64,000 nt of DNA from Hexactinellida sp. DTS-2022 (Eukaryota > Porifera > Hexactinellida), in contig JAPNXP010000018.1 in assembly GCA_028753945.1 (NCBI GenBank), forward strand, positions 1,978,643 through 2,042,642, given 5' to 3'. A model generated the notes under the pieces. It made no database searches and had not been told where the DNA came from. It was given only the letters and a program-made list of their open reading frames with translations. This document shows, one piece after another, positions 11,769-24,100 of the stretch (position 1 is the first letter of the stretch; every line of letters begins with the position of its first letter). Position numbers and translations under genes: made by a program.

Positions 11769-13208
11769 CTAATTAATGCTAAATCTGTAAGCAACTCCTT
11801 TCAGGAATTCGAGCGGCGGTCTATTTAGATACCCCTGTACTAAATTTGTTAGTGCGTCTTCATTGGCTCTATTCTTCAATCGCTTAACGGGTTTTTCTCC
11901 ACCAATATACTTAGCCTGTTTAGCTTCTACTAAACCTTGCTCACGTTTCAGCGCACTAATGAATCTCCATATACTCGGATGGTGGCAGCCAATTGTTGCA
12001 TTATAAGAGCGATGCCAGGCTTCGATTGCGTTAGTTGTACTCGGGATTCCAATTGGAGCTTCATGATGGTGATTCCACATCTCAATCGGAAAGAGTGGGG
12101 TTATTGTCCTCCCCCAGGCAATGTGCGGCCCACATACGTTTTCTCAAAATATAGAGCAAGCTCGGTAGCCTCAGGGATATTAAGCTGCTCAATAACCTGT
12201 GGGAATAGCTCAGGAACATCAAATGGCGATGCAAACGCTAATGCTGGCAGCATGCGAAGGCGAAGAGCAAGGTCTTCATCTTGCATATAATCAGCCTGTA
12301 GACCAACCTCTTGGATCTTGCGCCATATGTTTTGAGTTAGGTGAAAGAAACATCCTTTGACATTCGTAAGAGGCCACTCCAACTCAAAACTATTAATTGC
12401 TGCCAATTCAAAGTCCATGATCATATGTGTTGGCTGAGCTGTTGGACAAAGAAGGTGGATCTGTTCCCACATCCTGGTATAAGTTGCTTCTGTCTTGTTA
12501 GGCAGAAGAACAAAGAGGCTCGGTAGAAGGTGTCCGTCTTGAAGAGGATTAGGACCACCACGAAGTCCATGTATAGTGTAGACTTGGGAAAAAGCGAGGG
12601 AGCGGTTTTGAATGTTCCATCTGCCAACCATATATGAGAGGCATTCAGCATCTCGACATTTCGCTGAGTCCCGAAAATGATTATACGCTGAGTATTAGGT
12701 CCAGAATCATAGAGCAGGAAGTTCTCTCCCTTTGCCGTCATCTGATATACTGGTGGAACGACTAATTCATCAAGGCTCTCAGGTTGGACTGGTGCTGCAT
12801 CTATAGTCTGTCTCTCGCGTCTGATAGTGCGTTTTAAACTATCAAGCTTTGTAGCTTTATGACAGTTGATTCCGTTGCTGTATCTAAGCTATCCCCAATA
12901 ATGTGGTGAGTGGTATCATTTGTGTCTCGAGCTTTTCTCTTCACTCCCGCCTTCAGTACAATACACTCAATTTGCTGCTCGTCCGGTTCATGCAGATGTT
13001 CACCTGTTCGTTTGACAATTGCCATACCATTGGTGTGAACTCTGGCCTTACATAATCCTCTCCTCTCACACTGCCAGTGAGTTGTGTCTCCTATGATTCT
13101 CTGTCTGTCATAAACAAAGCCACCTTCTATCAACTTGTACCTTTCTTTATTACTCTTGCTTGACCTGATCAGCCGAAATTGTTGTGGTAATGGGTCAGCC
13201 ATGAACAA
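11769..13208 (-). pseudogene. FLYWCH-MULE transposase, frameshifted
   Basis: Read from 13208 downward. The first frame is a FLYWCH zinc-finger segment: a GGFVYDRQR opening block, then WQCERRGLCKARVHT and a closing HLHEP (Cys-Cys-His-His pattern). Then come MULE transposase blocks: LADGTFKTAP (first Asp, near 12615), HGLRGG, MIMDFELAAINSFE (second Asp, near 12415), GCFFHLTQ (CxxH), and TTNAIEAWHRSYNATIG (catalytic Glu, near 12020) followed by HPSIWRFISALKREQ. At least three frameshifts break it (near 12840, 12590 and 12105), each recoverable in an adjacent frame, so decay is recent. This domain order is typical of animal FLYWCH-containing Mutator-like transposases. It lies about 60 bp inside the left foldback arm. 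Confidence 0.85.
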
Positions 13209-13594
13209 TTAATAGATTTATTGGAAAGTTATTTCCCTTGCTTTTATAACCTAAAACTTCTTGTTATTGTCAACACAATTGATACTAGAAGTCATGCTCT
13301 CGTAAATTCAAAGGCTTTAAAAATTAATTTCTCACACATCAAGTCAGCTGTTTTAAAGTTCTGAAGATTCAAGATAGAACTAGTTGTTTGATCTTAATTA
13401 ATCAATAATATAATTTCTCTTTATATCTCAATTTTTATAGAAACGAGCCTTCTGTCTTTTCTGTCTTGGTAGCTTTGTGACGGATTACTCATCCCGTCAT
13501 CCGCTTACGTATAAATATAAACTATATAAACTATGTAAGCTTACATAGTTTATATTTGAAGATAACAACATAAAAATTTCGTAATCAACTTTTT
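13209..13594. other. Spacer with perfect 30-bp palindrome
   Basis: No coding sequence. Positions 13525-13554 form a perfect palindrome centred on AAGCTT (TATAAACTATGTAAG and its inverse), just before the hairpin-repeat array begins. Confidence 0.6.
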
Positions 13595-13770
13595 ACTGTG
13601 CCGACTATACTATAGTATAGTGGCCCAGTATTAGAATCACTGCCTTTATTATTATTATTTTTACTGTGCCGACTATACTATAGTATAGTGGCCCAGTATT
13701 AGAATCACTGCCTTTATTATTACTGTGCCGACTATACTATAGTATAGTGGCCCAGTATTAGAATCACTGC
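13595..13770. repeat. Palindromic tandem repeat (ACTATACTATAGTATAGT), three units
   Basis: Each ~60-bp unit reads TACTGTGCCGAC, the 18-bp perfect palindrome ACTATACTATAGTATAGT, GGCCCAGTATTAGAATCAC and TGCCTTTATTATT. Palindromes are centred near 13613, 13677 and 13738. The flanking TGTGCCGAC is also found within the hairpin arms of the same array. Confidence 0.8.
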
Positions 13771-14511
13771 CTTTATTATTATTTTTATTATTATTATTAT
13801 TTCTCCGTAGCAGGTGCCCTGGCCACACCTGTATACATAGAGGGCTGAAACTTGGCATGTAGATTCGGAGTCGACGTCTAATTTGCACCTGGGGTTACGA
13901 TTTTGTATTAACAAATTCTTTACACATCTTTAACACCTTTCAAAATTTGTCTGGTCCATAACTCAAAAAATGTTTTACTAAACCCCAAAATTTTATTTCA
14001 CATTTGGATTCGCCATAAAATTCTGCGTCTGATGGGAGAAGAAATTTTTCAATAAAGGGGTCAATTTCTGCCATAAATGGGGGTTGAAATTTCTTTGTTT
14101 ACTGACACTTCAATTTCAGTAAAGTGTTAAATCTAATTCTATTGTTTCAACTTGTAATAATTATATTGATTTAACTTGTTAAATCCTACTCTAGTGATTC
14201 AACTTGCGATAATTATATTGATTTAACTTATAAATTCCAGCTGGCTTCTATTTAATTTTAGTATTACTATACAATTGATTAAATTAAATAATATAATATA
14301 AGGAATTTGTTGACTCAACTCAACCAACCATGGATAACATTGCTAAAATAAATAACTAATAATATAATTTATTATCAATACATAATGAATGAATGGCATT
14401 AAACTCAAGATGGTTTATGATAGAAACAAACTTCAAATTTATCTCCCGTCCTTGTGGCTCGGATCAATTAACAAATGGATCATGACACCTTGAGGCGTTG
14501 ATGACTTGGCG

Positions 14512-14638
14512 AAAAAAAATCCAAAATTGCAGATGTGCTGACAGCATGTTCTTTTGGAGGCACTATCAATAACCCACCAACAAAATATAGTGCCACCAAA
14601 GGAACATGCGTCGGCACAGCTGCAATTTTGGATTTTAT
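14512..14638. repeat. ~125-bp hairpin, forward copy 1
   Basis: AAAATCCAAAATTGCAG arm, then GACAGCATGTTC and GGAGGCACTATC, loop, ATAGTGCCACCAAAGGAAC, GCGTCGGCAC and CTGCAATTTTGGATTTT. Left arm here has GATGTGCTGAC, so a few pairs are lost. Confidence 0.8.
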
Positions 14639-15796
14639 TATTTACTGTGCCGACACAGTATCTAATCTTACTGCCTTTATTATTATGTCCCCGTAGACGG
14701 TGCCCTGGCCACACCTGTATACATTGAGGGCTGAAACTTGGCATGTAGGTTCGGAATGACCGTCTAATTTGCACCTGGGGTTACGATTTTTGAACAAATA
14801 ATTTTAACACCTATTTAAACTAATTATGGTTATTACATGAAATCATACCTTGTGAATTTGATAAAATTTTCATATTGGATAGCTAATTTAATTCTACACC
14901 TTTTGGAAAATAAAAAATGCTCAAATTACGTTAATTTTTGCCACAAATTGGGGTTTAAATTTCTTTGTTTACTCACATTTCAGTTTCAGTAAAACTGTTA
15001 AATCTAATTCCATTGTTTCTACTTGTAATCAATATATTGATTAAACTTGTTAAATCTTACACTATTGTTTAAACTTGCGACAATCATATTGATTCCACTT
15101 GTGAGATCGAGTAGGCTTCTATTTTCCAATTGAAAACTAAGATTCTGCATTCCATAACAACGACAGATTATGTGATTATATTTATTTCTGCTTGGAATAT
15201 TCTTGCACAATGGATACATGACATATTTAATTCTAATATATTCGCTCTGTGTTTAACTTATAGAGACGGTTCGAATTAGATTATTGGGGTTTTCGAGTGC
15301 GCTGAATTCAAATATTATAGTGAAATTGAATTTAAATTAATAATTATTGCAAAAAATTGAACTTCATTTATTTTGCTTTACATAATAATGGTGTTAAATT
15401 ATTAATAAATTAATAATTATTTATACTGATTTGATAAATAGCATTAATCTCAGAGATTATATAAGATAGAAACAATCTTCCAAATTATCAATTGATCATT
15501 ATGCCATCTTGCACCTCTACAAATGTGTCTTGACACCTTGAGGTGTTGATGACATGGTAAAAAAATGTGTTTCACAATTTTGTGAATTATATACTTCAAA
15601 TGGGTTGGTTGGAGTTGGGTGATCACCCAACACGCACATAAATAATGCTGAGTCTTCAGATATTATATTCTACTCAAACTTGAATATCTCTAAAATGAAG
15701 TGAGCTAAATGGAGACTTCCAACTTACTAAGGGTCACTGCCTTTTGAAACACCTTTCTGAAATAATTTAACACATCATAGTGATGATGACATGGTT

Positions 15797-15926
15797 AAAA
15801 AAATCCAAAATTGCAGCCTGCGCCGACAGCATGTTCCTTTAGAGGCACTATCAATACACCACCAACAAAATATAGTGCCACCAAAGGAACATGCGTCGGC
15901 ACAGGCTGCAATTTTGGATTTTTTTT
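15797..15926. repeat. ~125-bp hairpin, forward copy 2
   Basis: Arms of about 52 nt pair nearly perfectly around AATTGCAGCCTGCGCCGAC; a one-base bulge (GACAGCATG opposite GACGCATG) is present as in the other copies. It leads directly into the palindromic tandem repeat at 15920-16100. Confidence 0.85.
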
Positions 15927-16100
15927 ACTGTGCCGACTATACTATAGTATAGTGGCCCAGTATTGGAATCACTGCCTTTATTATTACTGTGCCGACTATA
16001 CTATAGTATAGTGGCCCAGTTCTAATCTTACTGCCTTGGTTAGTTATTATTATTATTATTACTGTGCCGACTATACTATAGTATAGTGGCCCAGTATTGG
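15920..16100. repeat. Palindromic tandem repeat, second cluster
   Basis: Three further TACTGTGCCGACTATACTAT units centred near 15941, 15998 and 16077, each followed by GGCCCAGT. The palindrome cores are invariant although the spacers vary. Confidence 0.8.
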
Positions 16101-17196
16101 TCTCAGTGCTTTGGTATATTATCCTTCCGTATCCTCTCCACAAAACAGAGTTTAATTAACTAAGAGCCCAAATTTTCAGGATATGTGTCTCATGGGTTAC
16201 AGATGTGTACCTGGGGTCACGATTTTTTATTACATTTCTTTGGACACATTTTTGCTCCTGTTTAATATTGAAACAGGAACAATAAATAGTACCCGAAAAT
16301 TAAATTTATATGCATTCGATAGAGAATTAAATTCTACACCTTTTCACAGTGCACGAATTTTCAAATTGTACTTAGTTTGTGCCACAATTGAGTTGCAAGT
16401 TTCCTTTGTTTACTAACACTTCAGTACAATTGCAATTGAAAGTGTTAAATCTAATTCTATTGTTTCAACTCGTTATTATTATATTGATTCAACTTGTGAG
16501 ATCGAGTAGGCTTCTATTTTCCAATTGAAAACTAAGATTCTACATTCCATAACAACGACAGATTATGTGATTATATTTCCTTCTGCAAGAATACTCTTAC
16601 ACTGTTAATATACTGACGTAATTAATAATAATTAATTAAGTCAGTATATGACTTATATAGATGCTCCCAATTTGTTTATTAGGGGTTATCGAGTGTGCGG
16701 AATTGAAATTTGATAGCCAAATTAATTAATTAATTATTTATGACAAAATAATTAAACTTAATAAATATAAGTTGACATTGAAATTGGTGTTATATTATAA
16801 ATATTATTAATAATTATTTATACTAATTAATTAAATATCATAAATCTCAGAGATCATAGAAGATAGAATCAAACTTTCAATTTATCAATTGGTCCTCATG
16901 GCACGTGCCACCTATACAAGTGGGTCTTGACACCTTGAGGTGATGATGACATCGTTAAAAAAATGTGTTTTTACAATTTTGCTAATTCGATATTCAAAAT
17001 AGGTTAGTTGATGTTGGGTGCTGACCCAACACTCACATAAAAAATGCTGAGTCATTAGCTATTATATTCCACTCAAACTTGAATATCTCTAAAATTAAGT
17101 GAACTAAATGGAAACTTCCACCACTCTAAGGGTCGTAGCATTCTGAAACACCTTTCTGAAATAATTTAACACCTTTATAGTGATGATGAATTGGCG

Positions 17197-17323
17197 AAAA
17201 AAAATCCAAAATTGCAGCTGTGCCGACAGCATGTTTCTTTGGAGGCACTATCAATATACTACCAACAAAATATAGTGCCACCAAAGGAGCATGCGTCGGC
17301 ACAGGCTGCAATTTTGGATTTTT
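17197..17323. repeat. ~125-bp hairpin, forward copy 3
   Basis: Same arms and loop as its relatives; left arm AATTGCAGCTGTGCCGACAG, right arm GCGTCGGCACAGGCTGC. The bulge and the GGAGGC/GGTGGC-type mismatch recur at the same sites. Confidence 0.85.
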
Positions 17324-18033
17324 ATTATTCTTCCGTAGCCACTCCACAGAACAGAGTTTTATCAACTAAGAGCTCAAATTTTTTTGATGGGTGTCTCATG
17401 GATTACAGATGTGCACCTGGGATTACGATTTTTTATTAACAAATTTCGGACTTTTTTTGACACCTTTCAAATTTTGTCTGGTCCATAACTCAAAAATTGT
17501 TTTACTAAACCCCCAAATTTTATTTCACATTTGGATTCGCCATAAAATTTTGCGTCTGATGGGAGAAGAAGTTTTTCAATAAAGGGGTCAATTTCTGCCA
17601 TAAATGGGGGTTGAAATTTCTTTGTTTACTCACACTTCAATTTCATTAAAGTGTTAAATCTAATTCTATTGTTTCAACTTGTAATAATTATATTGATTTA
17701 ACTTGTTAAATCCTACTCTAGTGATTCAACTTGCGATAATTATATTGATTTAACTTATAAATTCCAGCTGGCTTCTATTTAATTATAGTATTACTATACA
17801 ATTGATTAAATTAAATAATATAATGTAAGGAATTTGTTGACTCAACTCAACCAACCATGGATAACATTGCTAAAATAAATAACTAATAATATAACTTATT
17901 ATCAATACATAATGAATGAATGGCATTAAACTAAAGATGGTTTATGATAGAACCGTTAAGATTTTACATTCCACAACAACGACAGATTAAGTGATTATAT
18001 TTATTTCGGCGAGAATATTCTTGCACAATTAAT

Positions 18034-18776
18034 CAGGCTTGGGGTCAAATACATTCAAATGTATTTAAATACAATACAAATACTTTTCAAAATGTATTTA
18101 AATACAATACAATTACTTTGGAAATAATTACAAAAGTATTTAAATACTTACAAATACTTTCCGAAAGTATTTAAATACTTTACAAATACTACTACAAACA
18201 ATCAAGTTCTAAATGCAGTAAAAAATTAAATAAGGATAGCTATATGTAGTTTACCTACACCAGGCGTGCCCAAATCGATTTTAATTTCGGGACACATTGG
18301 TTTCCTTAAATATTTAGGTGGTCCAAAAAGGCCAATTGCTAAATTTCAGATATATTTAGGGAGAGATAGGTTGGGGTATCCAAAACGAAAATGGAACAGA
18401 AATGGTTAAGAAACACATCTAAAATCATGACAGACTACATAAAATGATCAAAATATTAACCGGATTAAATTTTACGCGGGCAGTATGTTGGGCACCCCTG
18501 ACCTACACGGTAGAATAGATGGAAGTGAATATACACTACTAGTAACTAATACAAGTTCAATATTATTTCCTAATACTATGCCGACTGCCTAGTGTTGTTG
18601 AAAATAAAGTATTTGAATGTATTTGAACAAAATACAAATACATTTCAAAAGTATTTAATTACAATACAAATACTTTCACAAGAATATAAAAAGTATTTAA
18701 ATACATCTCAAATACATGGGAAATGTATTTAAAATACATCAAATACAAAATACATTTGTATTTGACCCCAACCCTG
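18034..18776. mobile_element. hAT-type MITE, CAGGNTTGGGGTCAAATAC ends
   Basis: Left end CAGGCTTGGGGTCAAATAC, right end inverse CAGGGTTGGGGTCAAATAC, with a perfect 8-bp duplication CAATTAAT (18026-18033, 18777-18784). The body is a degenerate array of GTATTTAAATAC-type self-complementary motifs. It carries another hAT MITE at 18261-18500. Open frames: none meaningful. Confidence 0.9.
18261..18500. mobile_element. Nested hAT-type MITE, CAGGNGTGCCCAA ends
   Basis: CAGGCGTGCCCAA at the left, inverse of CAGGGGTGCCCAA at the right, 240 bp, perfect 8-bp duplication ACCTACAC (18253-18260, 18501-18508). It splits the MITE at 18034-18776 and is therefore younger. No coding capacity. Confidence 0.9.
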
Positions 18777-19368
18777 CAATTAATGTACTGACTTAATTAA
18801 TTATAATTAATTCATTTTGTATTTAACTTATAGACGGTTCCAAATAGATTATTGGGGTTATCGAGTGCGTGGAATTCAAATATTATAGTGAAATTCAATT
18901 TAAATTAATAATAATTGCAAATAATTGAACTTAATTTATTTTGCTGTATATAATAATGGTGTTAAATAATAAATAAATAAATTAAATATTTATACTAATA
19001 AGCTAAATTTCATTAATCTCAGAGATGATACAAGATAGAAACAAACTTTCAATTTATCAATTGGTCCTTATGCCAGGTACCACCTATACAAGTGGGTCTT
19101 GACACCTTGAGGTGATTATGACATCGTCAAAAAAATGTATTTTTACAATTTTGTTAATTCGATATTTAAAATGGGTTAGTTGATGTTGGGTGATGACCCA
19201 ACACTCACATAAAAAATGCTGAGTCATCAGCTATTATATTCTACTCAAACTTGAATATCTCTAAAATTATATGAACTAAATGGAAACTTCCACCACTCTA
19301 AGGGTCGATGCCTTCTGTAACACCTTTTTGAAATAATTTAACACCTTCATAGTGATGATGACATGGCG

Positions 19369-19498
19369 AAAAAAAATCCAAAATTGCAGCCTGCGCCGAC
19401 AGCATGTTCTTTTGGAGGCACTATCAATAAACAACCAACAAAATATAGTGCCACCAAAGGAACATGCGTCGGCACAGGCTGCAATTTTGGATTTTTTT
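19369..19498. repeat. ~125-bp hairpin, forward copy 4
   Basis: Near-perfect arms around AATTGCAGCCTGCGCCGACA and TGCGTCGGCACAGGCTGC with the recurring bulge. It lies about 185 bp from the OTU-MULE insertion point. Confidence 0.85.
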
Positions 19499-19683
19499 AT
19501 TATTATTTTTATTATTTCTCCGTAGACGGTACCCTGCCCTCACCTTTATACATTAAGGGCTAAAACTTGACATGTAGGTGCGGAGTGACCGTCTAATTTG
19601 CACCTGGTGTTACGATTTCCGTTCAAAATTTCTTAACACCTATTTAATCTAATTAAACCTCATAACATTAAATAATAAATAGT

Positions 19684-20445
19684 ACGAGTGTTATCTTAGC
19701 GGCGGATTCATCGGCGGATTCGCAGACCTCACGTTTATGCTAATAACTCAAAAAGTTTACCCTGTACGTGAATTTTTTTTACATCAGCGGAAAGATGAAA
19801 GTTGTGACAACCCATATATAATCCCAAAATGTCAAAATTCCTTAAGATGACTCAGCAATTTTCGCTCAAATTTAGACCTCGGTTTTTCCATAATAACTCA
19901 AAAATTATGCATCAAATCAAATTTTCCTATTAATCACATGTCTATCTCACCTATGACTACCTGTCATGCAAATTTCAAAAGAAAATATTCATTTTCGAAA
20001 AAATATTATTAACACAAATTTCACTAAAATAAATTTTACGATCTTATCGGCGGATTCGCAGACCTCACGTTTATGCTAATAACTCAAAAAGTTTACCCTG
20101 TACGTGAATTTTTTTTACATCAGCGGAAAGATGAAAGTTGTGACAACCCATATATAATCCCAAAATGTCAAAATTCCTTAAGATGACTCAGCAATTTTCG
20201 CTCAAATTTAGACCTCGGTTTTTCCATAATAACTCAAAAATTATGCATCAAATCAAATTTTCCTTATAATCACATGTCTATCTCACCTCTGACTACCTGT
20301 CATGCATATTTCAAAACAAAATATTCATTTTCGAAAAAAATATTATGAACATAAATTTCACTAAAATCGGCTTACAATGATGATTTCCAATATCCATAAT
20401 GTTGGATATGTTGTCATCTAATAATACTATTGATAAGAATGTATT
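19684..20445. repeat. Left inverted repeat of OTU-MULE, tandemly duplicated
   Basis: Copy 1 runs 19684-20040 and copy 2 about 20045-20445, both containing CGGCGGATTCGCAGACCTCA and the block ending in CATCAAATCAAATTTTCC. Only copy 1 has the outermost ~30 bp; only copy 2 continues inward through AATCGGCTTACAATGATGAT, which is what the right repeat has. A local duplication within the repeat explains this. Confidence 0.85.
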
Positions 20446-21133
20446 TGATTTGCGTCACAGTGTTCACAGGAATTAAAGTTTTTGGTACCTCTGAAGAATA
20501 ATTAATGACTGCATTCCTAATTATATCAGGATTAGTGATTACTTTCTGTAAACAACCTTACATATTACAAACAACTTCATATACAAATATATTTTGGAAT
20601 GCAATATCATTTTAAGAGAATAGAATCAGACATATAAACAATATTATGGTTAATACAACAATGTTAGGTATTTTAAGCATCTCCAGTTTTTCCATTTCCA
20701 TAATCTGCGTAACTTCTATCTGAATGATCTTACTTGTGGCCATGTTCCTTCTCTCCAAATATACGTATTTGCCTTTAAAAAGAGGGTGAATCTCATATAA
20801 ATGTAAAGCAACATATTATCTCAGAATATGGCTTACCAACGAGTGCATGTTATTAAAATGGTGACAAATATTAGTAATGCTTTATATAGAAAGATCGAGA
20901 TAACCAAAGTTATTCTAAAAAAGTAAGAGAACTACTTAGTAGAACATGGAAATATAGAGAGAACTAGTTTATTGGTTTAGGATTTAACACATTAATGATA
21001 ATATGCATGAATTCCTTTCACTGATACGATATTAAAAGGGCGCCATTAAATATAACAGGATAGTACATCTACAAATTGTGGTAAAACTATTGCAACTCTT
21101 CTAAAACTCTGCCTTGTTCAATTTAAAAAATAA
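20446..21133. other. Non-coding 3' region of OTU-MULE
   Basis: AT-rich sequence between the left inverted repeat and the end of the transposase gene. No coding feature recognised. It presumably holds the transcript's 3' untranslated region. Confidence 0.4.
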
Positions 21134-24100
21134 TTAACTATTATTTTCGAATTTAACAGAAATAATAGGTTCATAATGATTCCCAATATTTCGTATATAT
21201 ATTCCATTTGGGGTTGGCGCCTTCATTAACTCTTCAAAAGTTGATCCATTCCCTGAAAATCCAATCCAACGTGTTCCCAACGGACCCAAGAATACCCAGA
21301 TATCTATATTAAATAACAAAGCAGTTGCAAAGAGTTCAAGATCAGTAGCCCATTTCCCACTCTTCCTCATTCCTGTTTTGTTGACCCAGTCTTGTACATT
21401 TCGATAATTACCCTGCGTATAAACATATTTTGTGCGTAAATATTTATTGCAACTCATACTTAGGTCACCTAGCATATTATCAATTATTAGCTCCCTAAAC
21501 TCTGCATGGAAATCTTGACTACCAGTGATGAGATAAGAAATTGTCGAGAAATAGCAATTTCCATCGCCAATTATATATTGAGTCAAGTTTGGCGAATAAG
21601 TAAATAAACTTTCTTCATTATCTACAATATCATTATAGGAGTACGGTAACTCCTCGCGAAAGTGAAACTTCCACTTTTTACATGTAGAAATCTGCCAGTC
21701 TGTATGTGGCGGACTAAAGCTTGGTAGTACATATCGTATTAGCCCCGTCTCAACTATTTCCTCATCTGTAATTATAGAGGCCACTCGCATTACCTTTGAT
21801 GCAGTTTGCGTACGTAAACTAGATAACTTTTCGCATTTTCGTGGGACAAATTTACGCTTAATTTTACATACTTTATTTTTCTTCTCAACTTTTTTCTTCT
21901 TAAATGTTTGAAATTCATATGATTTAGGTTGTAAATAACCGCAATACACTTTCTTTTTTCGTGACCATTCTTCAACACTTTCCTCTTCCAAACTATTTCT
22001 TACTCTTTTATGACCTTTAAATACCTTATTCGCTCGCGGGTGAAAGGCAAATTGAAACGCTGATAACCTACTTACTATACCAGGATATAACAATTGTATC
22101 AAATCTCCAGGCCTCAAATTAGTTTTGGATTCCAAAATATTTAACTTAACAATACGCATCCAATTCTCCACAATAGCGTTGCTAAAGATGCTAGTCTTGT
22201 TCTTATCCTCTACACTAATAGGTCCTAAGATTATTCCACTCCACAAAGGTAATATAGGTAGGTAGAATGTTAACAAGTATTCTATAAGCTCAGGATTATA
22301 ACAAGGATTTGGATCTGCATTTTTTCCTGGATTATTGTTGATCCAAGATTTGCAATTTTTTGCAATATTTACAAAATGTTTGCCGAAAGGGGATTTTTCT
22401 CTGTATGTTTTACTATCCTTGTTATCACTAGCAATATTATTATCGTCCATATGTTCTTCCACCAAAGATTCATTAGTCTCTGAGGAGTTTACGGAATCAT
22501 TAGTAATGAATGTTTCTAGCAAATGAGTATGTGTCTTTACTATTGCACTTAAAGAACTACTCATAAATACAATGCATAAAGATTGGAATAAATTACTGAT
22601 ACTTGTCATTTCAACAGCGCGTACAATAAATCCGATACAATGTAAAAACAGTTTTCTCACTTCTTTTTGTAGTTTAAATTTTTTATTTATATGAAATCCT
22701 ATGCTGTGCATTAAATGAGCCGAACATAAGTGAAGAATTACTTTAAAGTCCGTCTCATTAACTGCAGAATTTACATCTATCATATTCCAACACTTATGGA
22801 GATAAGTATCTATATCACACTTGAGAAAAATACTACAAGAACTGTGAATCAAAACCCAGCTGAAATCTATTTCAACTTGTGAAATGTTTAGATCGCCCAG
22901 TATTTTCTTTGCATCAAGGGACCATTTGTGCAAAAAATAACTTATTTCAGCACTGGTGTGTCCTGAACTAATCATTTCTGCTAGTGGAATTGGACTAGTG
23001 GAGTAAGTAGGATGTTTTACAGTAAGAGCGTAATAGAATACTTTCTTTAGTGAGTGTTCTATTTTCCTAACAATTGATCCTGTGGCATCCAAGTGAAGAA
23101 CAATTCTTGTATCTTTAAACAATTTCAATATTTTGATTTGATCTTCAGTGTACATATGTACAATAAAAGGATTATGACTTAGTGACTGTATGTAACCTCT
23201 AACATGAAGACCAATAACACTATTTCTATAATACTGTTGTAAGCTAATTAACTCAGTCCAGTTATCATTAGAATACCTCTGTAAACTAGACAAATCAAAT
23301 TTAGCTTTTCGCAGGACTGCAGAACTTCTAACCTTATTTAGGTTACCATAATTAAGTGCTAAGTTTGTGTTCTCTACAGAATCAAATTGATCATAGAAAT
23401 AAGCATTTACAGATGTATCTGCTACCCCTCTGGCTACTTCTAACCTATGCGAATGTGATAAATTTCGTGAGTGCACAGTTGTATTATCGAAATGCTGTTC
23501 AGATAAAGTTCCATAAGTTACATACTCCACAATAATATTATCACCAATTTTACACTCCAACGGCTCTTTCTTTATTACAAATGTAAATTCAAAACAATCT
23601 TTAAACTTACACGCTGCTTTAGCTCTAAAAAAACAGCTATTTTGTTTTCTACTACTAAGTTTATTAACCTTTTTGTATAGAAAAGAAAGAACACATACAA
23701 AATTTCCCTCCATTTTTGAACTAAATAAATTGGTCCAATCTTTAGAAAATACTACAGAGTCTCCATGAATTAGTGTAATACTTTTCCATTCCATTCCACT
23801 TAGCAAAAATTCACCACAGATTTCCTCACTAAACATGGATTGTTCAACTATGACTTCATTACCCAGAGTACTGTCATCTACTGATGGCACTAGCAATTTG
23901 GACTCAGGGATATTAGAGGTAATAACAATTTCAGGTTGCGGGTCATCGGTAGATGACAATATCGGGACTTGTTGATTTGAAGAAGAAGAAGAGGTATGAT
24001 GCAATTTTAGACAGAGAGATTCATGAAATGAGCTTAAAGTATCTGAACTTTCTCGACAGGCTAGAATAAAGCTAGTGAATAAATCTAGTTGTTGGACTGT

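Larger units (their letters stand above)
13595..19674. repeat. Hairpin-repeat array, forward orientation, part 1
   Basis: A chain of related units, each running from a CTCCGTAGC...CACCTGGGGTTACGATTTT block through TGTTTCAACTTGTAATAATT and AATTCCAGCTGGCTTC blocks to a GACATGGCGAAAAAAATCC block and a ~125-bp hairpin. Hairpins lie at 14512, 15797, 17197 and 19369. Two unit subtypes differ after the CCGTA block (TGGCCACACC versus CACARAACAGAG). ORF-track peptides over these units are not conserved as protein. No transposase or terminal target duplication was found; class unknown. Confidence 0.75.
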
